A stretch of DNA of 39,964 nt from contig DGRV01000041.1 of assembly GCA_002391225.1 (NCBI GenBank), positions 1 through 39,964 on the forward strand, written 5' to 3'. Origin of the DNA: Christensenella sp. UBA4379. Lineage in GTDB: Bacteria > Bacillota > Clostridia > Christensenellales > Aristaeellaceae. The position numbers and the translations under genes are program-made. Within the stretch, counting starts at the first letter, position 1. The number at the start of each line of letters is the position of its first letter. Under the pieces are notes generated by a model, which was not told where the DNA came from, did not search any database, and worked only from the letters and a program-made list of their open reading frames with translations. Below, piece by piece: positions 1 through 7,895 of this stretch.

Positions 1-814
1 CGACGATCAGCACGTCGCCGGACCCAACGAGGATGGAGGGCATGTTCTGGAAGGCGATTTTCAGCAGCTCCGGCTCCCTCTCCAGGATCTTTTCCGCCGG
101 GATCGCTTCGAACATCATGGTCTGATCATAGGCGTTTTCCAGGCAGGGAATGGCGAAGAGGATTTTGCCGGTCGAAAGGGTGACCTTAGCCATCGTCGGG
201 ATGTTCCTGGCGATGATGTCCATGCCGTCCGAATGAACCTGCTCGGCGCCCTTCTGCTTTCCAAGGCCCACGGTCATCATCTTGCACGGGCCGCTTTCCA
301 CCGGGCCGCGGAACGCGTTGTGCGGCTTTAAGCGGCAGGAGAGGATGACGCCGTCGGACTCGTAGGCGTTCTTATCCATATAGACGGGCTTGCCCAGCTC
401 GGAATAGCCGAGGAGCACCGTTTCCATGGAAGAGCGGATCTCGCAGCCCATCTTTTCCTCGGTGATGCCGTAGCCAGCCAGCATTTCGCGCTGGCCCTCC
501 GCCGTCGCCCCGCCGTGACTGCCCATGGCGGGAACGATGAACGGCACCGCTCCGCGGGAGCGGACGTAGGCCACCACCGAGCGGGTGATTTCGTCCACAT
601 TGCGGATGCCCCGGCTGCCGGCGGTAATGGCGATCCGCTTCCCGGGCAGGATCCTTTCCCCCATTTTTGACCGGTTTATCTCGTCAAAGATGGCCTTCTC
701 GATGTCTTCCCGGTCGATGTGCCTATCGGGGAAGGTCTGTTCGGCATGGAACATTTTGGGCAGCGGCACGTCTTTGAGCAGGCGTGAAACCGTGCCATCG
801 TTTCTGATCTTCAT
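1..814 (-). CDS. LarA-like (DUF2088) nickel-dependent 2-hydroxyacid racemase/epimerase family protein, C-terminus cut by window edge
   Basis: About 271 N-terminal residues are present; the frame runs open off the window edge. The translation contains a GSHGGAT motif and a KPH...GLGKQKGA...VH stretch, the histidine/lysine pattern of the lactate racemase (LarA) superfamily, where such residues contact the nickel-pincer cofactor. Family members racemise or epimerise various 2-hydroxyacids, so the substrate is not fixed by homology. The ATG at 814 follows a GGAAGGGAA ribosome binding site. It begins 38 bp after rpoN in the same direction and probably shares the tctB-tctA-rpoN transcript. With TctABC and a D-2-hydroxyacid dehydrogenase nearby, a role in stereochemical conversion of an imported hydroxyacid is inferred. 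No lar cofactor-synthesis genes (larB, larC, larE) are visible here. Confidence 0.8.
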   Translation of the reverse strand, partial: MKIRNDGTVSRLLKDVPLPKMFHAEQTFPDRHIDREDIEKAIFDEINRSKMGERILPGKRIAITAGSRGIRNVDEITRSVVAYVRSRGAVPFIVPAMGSHGGATAEGQREMLAGYGITEEKMGCEIRSSMETVLLGYSELGKPVYMDKNAYESDGVILSCRLKPHNAFRGPVESGPCKMMTVGLGKQKGAEQVHSDGMDIIARNIPTMAKVTLSTGKILFAIPCLENAYDQTMMFEAIPAEKILEREPELLKIAFQNMPSILVGSGDVLIV

Positions 815-852
815 TTGGTTCCCTTCCGCCGGAGAGTGGGTCCGGCCTATCT

Positions 853-2163
853 TCACTCATCTAAGGAGGGGAGTCTCCCTCCGCTGTCCCTTTCAAAGCC
901 TGAGGCGATGTTCATCTGGAGCCGGTATTTGGCGACCGTCCGCCGGGCCATCTTGATGCCCCTGCGGGCCAGCTCGTCGGCGATCTTCTGGTCGGACATC
1001 CTGCCGTCGGACTGGCAGATTTCCCGGATCAGCTCCTTCACCCGGGCGGCGCTGGCGCCTCCGGACAGCTCCCGCTGGAAAAAGTGATGCAGCGAGAAGG
1101 TGCCCCTGGCGCAGTAGAGATATTTGTTCTGCACCGCGCGGTAGACCGTCGTTTCGTGCACGCCGATCTCCTCCGCCGTGTCGGCGATCCGAAGGGGCAT
1201 CAGGCTGTACTGGCCCAGGAAAAATGGGCGCTGTTCCCGGACGATGATCTGCGCTACCTTTTCGATGGTCCTTTGGCGCAGCTCCACCGAGCGGATGAGA
1301 CGGGTGGAGGACTGGATCATTTTCCTGGCGTACTCCTGCTCCTCCCCCGACAGCGTGGCGGAGAGGCGCTTAAAATTCTCGTCCAGGCGGTAGGATGGGT
1401 AATAGTCGTTGTGAAAGATGATGGACAGCGATCCGCCGCTGTCCGCTTCGACGGAAAACTCCGGCATGATGTACTGCACCGTTCCCTCGCTCAGGGATAC
1501 CGGGGCGGGGTTCAGGCTGCGGATGACCTCCACGCACTCGCGCACGTGCTTGATGGAAGCGCCGGTTTCCCGGGCGATCTGCCGGTAGTTCCCCTTCGCG
1601 ATTTCCATCAGGTGCACCTGCACCAGGTCGTAACACAGCGGGTCCACCTGCTCCCTGGCTTCCAGCTGGAGCTTTAAGCACTCTTCCACGCTGCGGGCCC
1701 CGATGCCGGCCGGCTCCAGGCTCTGGACCGCCGAGATCGCCTGGCGGGCCTCATCCATGCTGCAGCCGAACTCGGCCGCGAATTCTTCCAGCGGCTGGAC
1801 GTAATAGCCCCGGCTGTTGAGCTGATGGAGCATCTTTTTCGCCAGATGTACCGTCTTTGCGTCAAAACCGGACAGCCGGAGCTGCTGCTCCAGGTCGTCC
1901 AGCATCATCACCGGGCTGGCCGGTTCCGCCGGGCCGTCCTCGGACGGGTCCGCGTTTCCGCCGTGAAAGCGGGTGCGGACCTTCATCGCAAAGTCCATCG
2001 GCGACTTGACCGGCGGGACATACTCCAGCGCGGGGTTTTCCTGGACCGCCTTAAGCATATAATCGTTCAGTTCCAGCAGGTCCATGGACATGAGGTGAAG
2101 CGCGGTCTGCATATCCTGAGAAAGCCTTTGACTCTGTACCGCTTCCAGCCTGGTTTCAGACAC
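853..2163 (-). CDS. rpoN: RNA polymerase sigma-54 factor
   Basis: Sigma-54 directs RNA polymerase to -24/-12 promoters and needs an AAA+ activator to open DNA. The 436-residue protein starts with the activator-interaction region (TRLEAVQSQRLSQDMQTALH) and ends with the RpoN box ARRTVAKYR, which reads the -24 element. A helix-turn-helix (VHETTVYRAVQNKY) precedes it. The length is slightly short for the family. A GTG at 2172 lies inside the AAGGAGG Shine-Dalgarno sequence, so the in-frame GTG at 2163, 8 nt further on, is the better start. It lies 45 bp behind tctA and 38 bp ahead of the LarA-like gene. The only promoter seen upstream of this string is a -24/-12 type before tctB, which suggests autoregulation (inference). 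Confidence 0.96.
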   Translation of the reverse strand: MSETRLEAVQSQRLSQDMQTALHLMSMDLLELNDYMLKAVQENPALEYVPPVKSPMDFAMKVRTRFHGGNADPSEDGPAEPASPVMMLDDLEQQLRLSGFDAKTVHLAKKMLHQLNSRGYYVQPLEEFAAEFGCSMDEARQAISAVQSLEPAGIGARSVEECLKLQLEAREQVDPLCYDLVQVHLMEIAKGNYRQIARETGASIKHVRECVEVIRSLNPAPVSLSEGTVQYIMPEFSVEADSGGSLSIIFHNDYYPSYRLDENFKRLSATLSGEEQEYARKMIQSSTRLIRSVELRQRTIEKVAQIIVREQRPFFLGQYSLMPLRIADTAEEIGVHETTVYRAVQNKYLYCARGTFSLHHFFQRELSGGASAARVKELIREICQSDGRMSDQKIADELARRGIKMARRTVAKYRLQMNIASGFERDSGGRLPSLDE

Positions 2164-2208
2164 GCGCTTCACCTCCTTTCAGAATCAATTACCGGAAAAT
2201 TGCTGCCG

Positions 2209-3729
2209 TCAGGACGCCTGCTTCTGGGCCTTTCTCTTCTGCCGCAGGGGCTTGGTGGCGGCCAGCAGGATCACAAACAGGGCGATGCCGAGGAACACGG
2301 CGCTGATCGGGGAAGTCAAGAACGGCACGAAGCTGCCGTTGGTGCGCATCAGACCGCGGCGGTAATTCTGTTCGGCCAGCGGTCCCAAGATGAAGCCGAG
2401 GATGAAGGGGGTAGACGGAATCTCGAACTTCTTAAACGCAAACCCGATGACGCCGAACATGATGCAGGCGATGACCTGGGACATGTTGTTTTTGAGGTTA
2501 TACGCGCCGATCACGCACAACACGAAGATGCAGGGCAGCAGGATGTACTTGGGGATGGACAGGAGCTTGACGAACACGCGCAGGCCGAAGAACTCCATGA
2601 ACAGCATGATGACGGAGCTGATCAGCATGGCGGCGAAGATGCCGTACACCACAGAGGCCTGGGTTTCAAACAGCAGGGGTCCGGGGTTCAGGTTGTGCAG
2701 GGTCAGAGCGCCCAGCAGCATGGCCGTCGTCGTGTCGCCGGGGATGCCCAGCGTCAGCAGCGGGACCATCGCGCCGCCGATGGTGGCGTTGTTCGCGGTT
2801 TCGGAAGCGACGACGCCGTCAATGCGGCCTTTTCCGAATTCTTCCGGATGCTTGTCGGAGTTCTTGGCCACGGTATAAGCCAGCATGTTGGAGGTGCCGC
2901 CGCCGATGCCCGGCAGGATGCCGATGCCCATGCCGATCAGGCCGGAGCGAAGGGCGTTCCAAAGCTGGGAGGTAAATTCCTTCATCGTGAAGCCGAAGCC
3001 CTTGATGCCCTTCATGCTGGGCTGGGTGACGACTTCTTCGTTTTTATGGTGGCTGGTTTCCGCGGCGGCGATGATCTCGCCCACGGCGAAGAGGCCAACC
3101 ATCACGGCCAGCATGTCAAAGCCGCTCTTTAAGTTGGTGGAGCCGAAGGTGAAGCGCTGGGTGGATTCGATGGCGTCCGTACCGATGGTGGAGAACATGA
3201 AGCCCAGCACGCCGGCCGTGATGCCCTTGACCATGTTGCCGCTGGACAGGGTCGCGATCATGGTCAGGGAGAAAACAGCGATGGAGAAGAATTCATAAGG
3301 ACCAAAGTTGATGGCCACCTTGGCGATCTGGGGAGCCAGGAACATGAGCAGGACGGTGGAAAAGATGGTGCCCAGGAAGCTGAACACAACGCCGACGCCC
3401 AGGGCCTTGGCCGCCTGGCCCTTGGCCACCAGGGGATGGCCGTCAAAGCAGGTGGCAACGGAGGAGGGAGTGCCTGGGATGCGCAGCAGGATGGCGGAAA
3501 TCAGACCGCCGGAAATCGCGCCGATGAACAGGGCCATCAGCAGCGTCATGGCGTCCGAAGAGGCCATCGCGTAGGTCACCGGCAGGAACAGGGCGATCGC
3601 CATCGTGGCGGACAGGCCGGGCAGAGCGCCGAAGACGATACCGACGGCCACACCGACGAACATCAGGAAAATTCCGGTCGGCGTCAGCACGGTGCCGAAT
3701 CCGCCGGCAATCAAAGAACCAACAGACAT
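2209..3729 (-). CDS. tctA: Tripartite tricarboxylate transporter, large permease subunit TctA
   Basis: This is the large membrane subunit of a TTT-family secondary transporter, which imports carboxylates delivered by a periplasmic-type binding protein. The protein is about 506 residues with roughly a dozen hydrophobic segments. The N-terminal stretch GALPGLSATMAIALFLPVTY is the typical TctA signature, and GIGILPGIGGGTSNMLAYTV marks the second repeat. An upstream in-frame start would extend it 9 residues, but AAGGAGG lies just ahead of the ATG at 3729, so that start is preferred. It follows tctB by 16 bp, and tctC is divergent. The substrate cannot be told from sequence; citrate, tartrate and other di- and tricarboxylates are known for relatives. 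Confidence 0.95.
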   Translation of the reverse strand: MSVGSLIAGGFGTVLTPTGIFLMFVGVAVGIVFGALPGLSATMAIALFLPVTYAMASSDAMTLLMALFIGAISGGLISAILLRIPGTPSSVATCFDGHPLVAKGQAAKALGVGVVFSFLGTIFSTVLLMFLAPQIAKVAINFGPYEFFSIAVFSLTMIATLSSGNMVKGITAGVLGFMFSTIGTDAIESTQRFTFGSTNLKSGFDMLAVMVGLFAVGEIIAAAETSHHKNEEVVTQPSMKGIKGFGFTMKEFTSQLWNALRSGLIGMGIGILPGIGGGTSNMLAYTVAKNSDKHPEEFGKGRIDGVVASETANNATIGGAMVPLLTLGIPGDTTTAMLLGALTLHNLNPGPLLFETQASVVYGIFAAMLISSVIMLFMEFFGLRVFVKLLSIPKYILLPCIFVLCVIGAYNLKNNMSQVIACIMFGVIGFAFKKFEIPSTPFILGFILGPLAEQNYRRGLMRTNGSFVPFLTSPISAVFLGIALFVILLAATKPLRQKRKAQKQAS

Positions 3730-3745
3730 GTTGCAGCCTCCTTCC

Positions 3746-4261
3746 TTAATAACCAATCAGCGCTTCGATCGGGCCGCGGGGCAGTAGCTGGCTCAGGCCG
3801 ATACGGAAGGCGATAAAGGCGATGATCGTGAAGACCACGGCGACGATGGCGAACAGCAGATAATTCCGCTTTTCCTTCGGCGCCAGAATGGTGATCTGAC
3901 CAAAGAGGAAAATGATCGTGGAAATGATAAAGCCTAAATAAGGAAGAATGATGATATACAGCACCATCGCGGCGAAGGTAAGCAGGATGGAGAAGAGGTC
4001 CACCTTGCTCATCTTCTTGCTGTCGGAGACTTGCATCGTCTTCATTTTCCGGATGCTCTGGAAAATCATGCAGACGGACAGAATGATCAAAAGGATGCCC
4101 AGCAGCGTCGGGAATACGCGGGCGCCCGCATAGGAAGGCGTCAGTTTCGGGCGGGTTTTGATCTGCTGCGCGAATACCGTATAAAAAATACCCAGCGCCA
4201 GCAGGAAGATGCCGAGAATCATATCCCGGTATCTCTGGAAGGAAAACTTTTTGGTTGACAT
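3746..4261 (-). CDS. tctB: Tripartite tricarboxylate transporter, small membrane subunit TctB
   Basis: A 171-residue membrane protein with four predicted hydrophobic helices, matching TctB, the poorly conserved small subunit that partners TctA. Helix 1 is near residues 14-30 (MILGIFLLALGIFYTVFA). Further helices lie around residues 48-65, 88-105 and 115-155. The ATG at 4261 follows AGGAGG with 6-7 nt spacing. It is the first gene of the minus-strand string tctB-tctA-rpoN-larA-like. The -24/-12 promoter at 4307-4324 lies about 45 bp upstream. Confidence 0.9.
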   Translation of the reverse strand: MSTKKFSFQRYRDMILGIFLLALGIFYTVFAQQIKTRPKLTPSYAGARVFPTLLGILLIILSVCMIFQSIRKMKTMQVSDSKKMSKVDLFSILLTFAAMVLYIIILPYLGFIISTIIFLFGQITILAPKEKRNYLLFAIVAVVFTIIAFIAFRIGLSQLLPRGPIEALIGY

Positions 4262-4306
4262 ACAATTCCTCCTTTTGAGTAGCGTTCGAGGCCTTTAATA
4301 AATTAT

Positions 4307-4324
4307 ATGCGAAACTCGTGCCAA
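4307..4324 (-). promoter_or_regulatory. Sigma-54 (-24/-12) promoter for tctBA-rpoN-larA-like
   Basis: The minus strand reads TTGGCACGAGTTTCGCAT. Against the consensus YTGGCACGRNNNTTGCW only the TTGC element deviates (TCGC). The invariant GG and GC are separated by exactly 10 bp. Transcription would start about 12 bp after the GC, giving a leader of roughly 35 nt before the tctB ATG. Confidence 0.85.
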
Positions 4325-4504
4325 TTTGCAAGAACGGGAGAAAAACCTGTCTTCGCAGCAATAAGAAAGTCCCGTTTCCGCAATAGATTCTTCCGTTTTT
4401 AAAAATCTGCGGCAATCCGGCCCTCCCCGGCTCCCGTCCAGAGAAAGCGAAGCGATGGGGAGACGATGGAACAGAAGGTAACATTTCCCCTACCTCAGGA
4501 CAGG

Positions 4505-4556
4505 TGAAATTTCAGAAGGTTTCATTTTGTGCCATTTTGAAACCCTTGACGTTTCA
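4505..4556. promoter_or_regulatory. Candidate enhancer sites for the PrpR-like activator
   Basis: Several TTTCA/TGAAA half-sites cluster here: the palindrome TGAAATTTCA at 4505-4514, the inverted repeat GGTTTCA-N13-TGAAACC at 4518-4544, and a lone GTTTCA at 4551-4556. They lie about 150 bp from the plus-strand and 180-230 bp from the minus-strand -24/-12 promoter, the usual distance for sigma-54 enhancers. A related palindrome overlaps the activator gene's promoter. The protein-site assignment is inference. Confidence 0.5.
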
Positions 4557-4681
4557 TATTGGAATTTTGTAAACAGAGTTTAGATTCATGCTCCCGCGCG
4601 GCGATTTCTTTCATCCTCCGAAACCGCCATATTAAATGAAGGATCTTCTTTTTCAAAAATATTTTCGGAGATTTTTCAAAA

Positions 4682-4699
4682 TTGGCACGCCTTTCGCAT
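4682..4699 (+). promoter_or_regulatory. Sigma-54 (-24/-12) promoter for tctC
   Basis: The sequence TTGGCACGCCTTTCGCAT fits YTGGCACGRNNNTTGCW, with GG and GC exactly 10 bp apart. It is identical at 16 of 18 positions to the divergent promoter before tctB. The expected start site near 4709 leaves a leader of about 43 nt before tctC. Confidence 0.85.
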
Positions 4700-4751
4700 C
4701 ATATCAGGCAAAGGGGCGAAAGTCCCAAATATGATTGAGGAGGAGTTTCTC

Positions 4752-5711
4752 ATGAAAAGAATCATCGCTTTCCTTCTGGTCGCCATCCTGAGCCTGACCG
4801 CGCTGTCCGCCCTGGCTGAATGGCCGGAACGCAGCATTGAGCTGATCGTTCCCGCGAACCCCGGCGGAGACACCGACAACAACGCCCGCGCTCTGGCTGC
4901 TGCCCTGAAGGAAGAAATGGGCTGGGACGTCATCGTGACCAACATGGCCGGCGGCTCTGGCTCCGTGGCCTTCGAAGACTGCCTGGGCAACCCCAGCGAC
5001 GGCTATCGTTATGTGTTCTATCATAACGGCGGCGTCACCGCTGAGCTCATGGGCCTGTATGAGTTTGACATCATCAACGATTTCAAACTGGCCGGCATGC
5101 CTTTCATGGATTATTCCAACGCTTTCCTGAGCAACGCCGTCAACGAGAAGTTCAAGGACCTCGAAGGCATGATCGCTTACATGAAGGATCATCCCGAAGA
5201 AGTGACCTTCGCCACCGAAACCGGTAACTTCACCCACCTGCAGGCTCTGGCTTTCGAGCAGGCCACTGGCGTGAAGTTCAAGATCGTCGACGCCGGCACC
5301 GCTTCCCAGAAGGTCGTTGAGCTGGCTGGCAACCGTCTGGACGTTATCGCGACCCAGGCCGGCCTCGGCTCTGTCCGCGACTACGAAACCAAGGGCGAAT
5401 TCATCTGCCTGGGCATCTTCTCCGAAAAGCCCATCCAGATGGGTGACATCACGCTGAAGTCCTTCAAAGAGCAGGGCGTCGACGTCGTGTTCTCCAAGTT
5501 CTTCTATCTGGCTGCCCCCAACGCTGTGGATGACGCCATCGTCGCCAAGATGAACGAAGGCCTGGCCAAGGTCGTTGAGAACGGCACCCTGAAGGCCTAT
5601 GCCGAGAACGCTCTCCTGGAGATCTCCAGCATGACCCCCGAAGAAACCGAAGCCTACTACACCGAGCAGAAGAACGTGTACGCCGGCTACCTAGCTGACT
5701 ACATCGACTAA
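4752..5711 (+). CDS. tctC: Tripartite tricarboxylate transporter solute-binding protein TctC (Bug family)
   Basis: An exported receptor that captures a carboxylate outside the cell and hands it to TctAB. The 319-residue protein has a signal peptide ending near ALA-22. The mature N-terminus WPERSIELIVPANPGGDTDN carries the PGG(x)D ligand-loop motif of Bug/TctC proteins. No lipobox cysteine is seen at the cleavage site, so how it stays at the cell surface of a monoderm is unclear. The ATG at 4752 follows GAGGAGG. An ATG 21 bp upstream is in frame but precedes the ribosome binding site. It is driven by the -24/-12 promoter at 4682-4699. A strong hairpin follows its stop codon. Confidence 0.94.
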   Translation: MKRIIAFLLVAILSLTALSALAEWPERSIELIVPANPGGDTDNNARALAAALKEEMGWDVIVTNMAGGSGSVAFEDCLGNPSDGYRYVFYHNGGVTAELMGLYEFDIINDFKLAGMPFMDYSNAFLSNAVNEKFKDLEGMIAYMKDHPEEVTFATETGNFTHLQALAFEQATGVKFKIVDAGTASQKVVELAGNRLDVIATQAGLGSVRDYETKGEFICLGIFSEKPIQMGDITLKSFKEQGVDVVFSKFFYLAAPNAVDDAIVAKMNEGLAKVVENGTLKAYAENALLEISSMTPEETEAYYTEQKNVYAGYLADYID

Positions 5712-5722
5712 AAAACCCATTT

Positions 5723-5746
5723 GTCCCGCCGCGAAAGCGGCGGGAC
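5723..5746 (+). other. GC-rich hairpin after tctC
   Basis: A perfect 10-bp stem (GTCCCGCCGC / GCGGCGGGAC) closes on a GAAA tetraloop. No T-run follows on the plus strand, so it fits a 3'-end stabiliser or partial attenuator better than a plain terminator. This is a common arrangement behind binding-protein genes that need higher expression than downstream genes. Confidence 0.6.
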
Positions 5747-5918
5747 ACAAAAAAACTCCCCGTCGTTTTCGGGAACAGACGATCTGATCCATCGTCCATC
5801 CCCTGGGCGGGAAGCTGTCAACCGATTCAGCGCAATCTTCAATTGACGTTTTTCATTCTACCATAAAACACGCAGTTTGTAAACTTCTGGCCGAAAAAAC
5901 AAACAAAGGAGAATGAAC

Positions 5919-7193
5919 ATGAAAAAGTATCTAGCGCTGCTGCTGGCTGCCATGATGCTGCTGAGTACCGTTTCCGTGTTTGCCGAAGCCCCGGCTGAAG
6001 AAGCCGCTCCCGCCCACGTGCTGGGCGACGACCCGATCTATGACGGCATCATGATCGAGCCCAACCGTCTGATGGACTATGCCAGCACCGTGACCCCCGC
6101 GGATGACGTCGCGAAAACCACCACGCTGACCCCCGCCTATTCCGCCATTCCCCTGAACACCGCCAAGACGAACCCGGTGGCCCGTCCCCAGATCATCGCC
6201 GGCGTCAACTCCAAGACCTCTGACGACCTGCTCAACATGTGGAAGCAGATGGGCATCAACGCCGTCGAGCTCTCCATCAGCGACGACGAGCTGTCCTACG
6301 AAGTCCTCTACCCCGTGGTCGAAAGGCTCCGCAACTTCCCCAACGGCGGCTTTGAAATCCTGCTGGCCAGCAACTACACCTTCCAGAAGGACCGCATCAT
6401 CCACCTGCAGCTGGAAGGCTGGGAAGAAGAGATTGAGCGCTTCAACGATTATCTCCGCCTGATGAGCAGGCTCAACATCCGCACCGTCGCCATCGCCTGG
6501 CAGCCCAACGGCATCTCCCGCTCCGGCGACACCCCCAAGAGCATCCACGGCGCGAACGCCGGCGCCACCAACATGGAAGGCATCGACCCCATGGAGCTCA
6601 AGAACGACCGCTACTACACCCGTGAGGAAATGTGGAAGACCTTCGGCGACTTCCTGGAGAGGGTCATCCCCGTCTGCGAAGAGACCAACGTCCGTATGGC
6701 CCTGCATCCCAACGATCCTCCGGTCCCCTACCTGGGCGGCGTCGGCTCCCTGGTCATGACCGCTGACGACTATCGCCGCGCGTTTGAACTGGCGGGCGAC
6801 AGCCCCTACCTGGGCATGAAGCTCTGCACCGGCTGCTGGACTGAAGGCGGCCTGCTCTTCACCAACGACATGCTGGGCGACATCGATGAGTTTGTCCGCC
6901 GCGGCAAGGTGTTCGAAGTGCACTTCCGCAACGTGACCGCTCCGCTGAACGCTGACTACTCCGGATACTTTGAAGAGTGCCTCGCCGAAGACGGCTACGC
7001 CGATATGTATGAGCTGATGCTCCAGTTCATCCGCAGCGGCTACAACGGCCCCATCTTCTGCGACCACACCCACAGGAGCATCAACGCTGAAGTCCTCGGC
7101 AGCTCCACCAACCGCGCCACCAGCGACGCCTGGATCCAGGGCCTGATCTATGCTGCCCGCGCCCAGGTGCTCAAGGAAATCTCCGTCAAGTAA
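5919..7193 (+). CDS. Exported mannonate dehydratase (UxuA)-like TIM-barrel protein
   Basis: The protein has 424 residues with a clear signal peptide (MKKYLALLLAAMMLLSTVSVFA). The rest resembles mannonate dehydratase, the Mn-dependent enzyme that converts D-mannonate to 2-keto-3-deoxygluconate in the cytoplasm. Residues matching the four metal ligands are present: His263 (ALHPNDPP), Cys303 (LCTGCW), His335 (VHFRNV) and Asp382 (FCDHTH), with spacing close to that of characterised UxuA. The position after Asp382 is His383, as in the known active site. A secreted member is unusual. The start at 5919 is preferred over the ATG at 5913 because AAAGGAG ends 2 nt before the latter. It follows tctC after the hairpin and is followed by a terminator. 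An alternative is a sugar-acid epimerase or isomerase of the same fold. Confidence 0.75.
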   Translation: MKKYLALLLAAMMLLSTVSVFAEAPAEEAAPAHVLGDDPIYDGIMIEPNRLMDYASTVTPADDVAKTTTLTPAYSAIPLNTAKTNPVARPQIIAGVNSKTSDDLLNMWKQMGINAVELSISDDELSYEVLYPVVERLRNFPNGGFEILLASNYTFQKDRIIHLQLEGWEEEIERFNDYLRLMSRLNIRTVAIAWQPNGISRSGDTPKSIHGANAGATNMEGIDPMELKNDRYYTREEMWKTFGDFLERVIPVCEETNVRMALHPNDPPVPYLGGVGSLVMTADDYRRAFELAGDSPYLGMKLCTGCWTEGGLLFTNDMLGDIDEFVRRGKVFEVHFRNVTAPLNADYSGYFEECLAEDGYADMYELMLQFIRSGYNGPIFCDHTHRSINAEVLGSSTNRATSDAWIQGLIYAARAQVLKEISVK

Positions 7194-7205
7194 TTCTATT
7201 ATCCT

Positions 7206-7247
7206 GGCGCCGCGTCCCGCATCCGCTGTTCGCGGCGCCCTTTTTTT
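7206..7247 (+). terminator. Rho-independent terminator
   Basis: A 9-bp stem GGCGCCGCG / CGCGGCGCC with a 16-nt loop is followed by C and seven T residues. It ends the tctC/UxuA-like transcript. The next gene starts 31 bp later without room for an obvious promoter, so some read-through is likely. Confidence 0.85.
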
Positions 7248-7278
7248 ACCCTAAAATCATGAATCCGGAGGCATTCCC

Positions 7279-7833
7279 ATGAAACGAGCCTTTCTGTTCT
7301 TCACCGTGCTGACCCTGTGCCTTTCCTGCGCTGTCTCCACCAACGCCGCCAGAATGGTACAGACCTTCTCCACGGAATATTATCAGATTTTCATTCCGGG
7401 CGACTGGGTGATCGACACCTCCTCCCGGAAGGATCTTTACGGCTCGCTGGACCTCGGTTTCATGTATTCCCCCGACAAAACGAAGCTGATCGAAGCCAAA
7501 ATGAACTTTTATGGAGAATGGGCGCAGGTCTCCCTCTGGTCCGGCTCTGAAACGCTGTGGCAGGAATATGTGGCCTTCCTGATGAACGACCTCAAGGACG
7601 AGGAGCCCAAGCTGCTGGCCAAGTTCAGCGCCGGCCAGTACCCCGGGGCGCTGATCAAGGGCACCAACAGCCACGGCAGCTACCTCTACGGCGAGATCAT
7701 GATCAACGCCTATTCCTACGGCTTTTACTTTTACCTGCTCAACGAGGACGATACTGTCAATTCCAACCTGACGCAGGAAGAAATCGAACTGTTCCAGAGC
7801 ATTCTGGAAACCTTCACACCCGCTCATTCCTGA
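7279..7833 (+). CDS. Exported protein of unknown function
   Basis: This 184-residue protein starts with a signal peptide (about residues 1-23, ending TNA). The remainder is rich in aromatic residues and looks like a compact beta-rich domain: STEYYQIFIPGDWVIDTSS near residues 33-51, then LFQSILETFTP at the end. The general layout (a short extracytoplasmic domain with an F-x-I-P-x-x-W motif and a final amphipathic helix) resembles PsbP/LpqN-like small domains, but the match is not firm. The start has GGAGG 7 nt ahead. The next gene starts 62 bp downstream in the same direction. No function is assigned. Confidence 0.75.
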   Translation: MKRAFLFFTVLTLCLSCAVSTNAARMVQTFSTEYYQIFIPGDWVIDTSSRKDLYGSLDLGFMYSPDKTKLIEAKMNFYGEWAQVSLWSGSETLWQEYVAFLMNDLKDEEPKLLAKFSAGQYPGALIKGTNSHGSYLYGEIMINAYSYGFYFYLLNEDDTVNSNLTQEEIELFQSILETFTPAHS

Positions 7834-7895
7834 ATCATTTCCGATTCCGTATCCGGGAATGATCGGATAGCTCAATCATTTCGGAGGATTTCGCG

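Larger units (their letters stand above)
4262..4751. promoter_or_regulatory. Divergent tctB/tctC control region
   Basis: This 490-bp gap holds no gene. It contains two outward-facing sigma-54 type promoters, one for each side, and a central group of TTTCA/TGAAA repeats between about 4505 and 4556. The centre is AT-richer than the flanking genes, as is common where activators loop DNA. No other strong element was recognised, apart from a weak TTGACG / TAAACA pair near 4547-4576 of unknown relevance. Confidence 0.75.

Noticed and set aside
1825..3132. Long open frame on the plus strand opposite rpoN and tctA
   Set aside because: It is antisense to two well-recognised genes, has a composition rich in His, Gln, Asp and Gly typical of shadow frames, and has no ribosome binding site. 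Similar long shadows opposite other genes (for example 5931-7073, 11143-13095 and 18705-20237 minus) were dismissed for the same reason.
4547..4576. Sigma-A promoter TTGACG / TAAACA upstream of tctC
   Set aside because: The -10 match is poor, and it overlaps the repeat cluster; the -24/-12 site downstream is far stronger.
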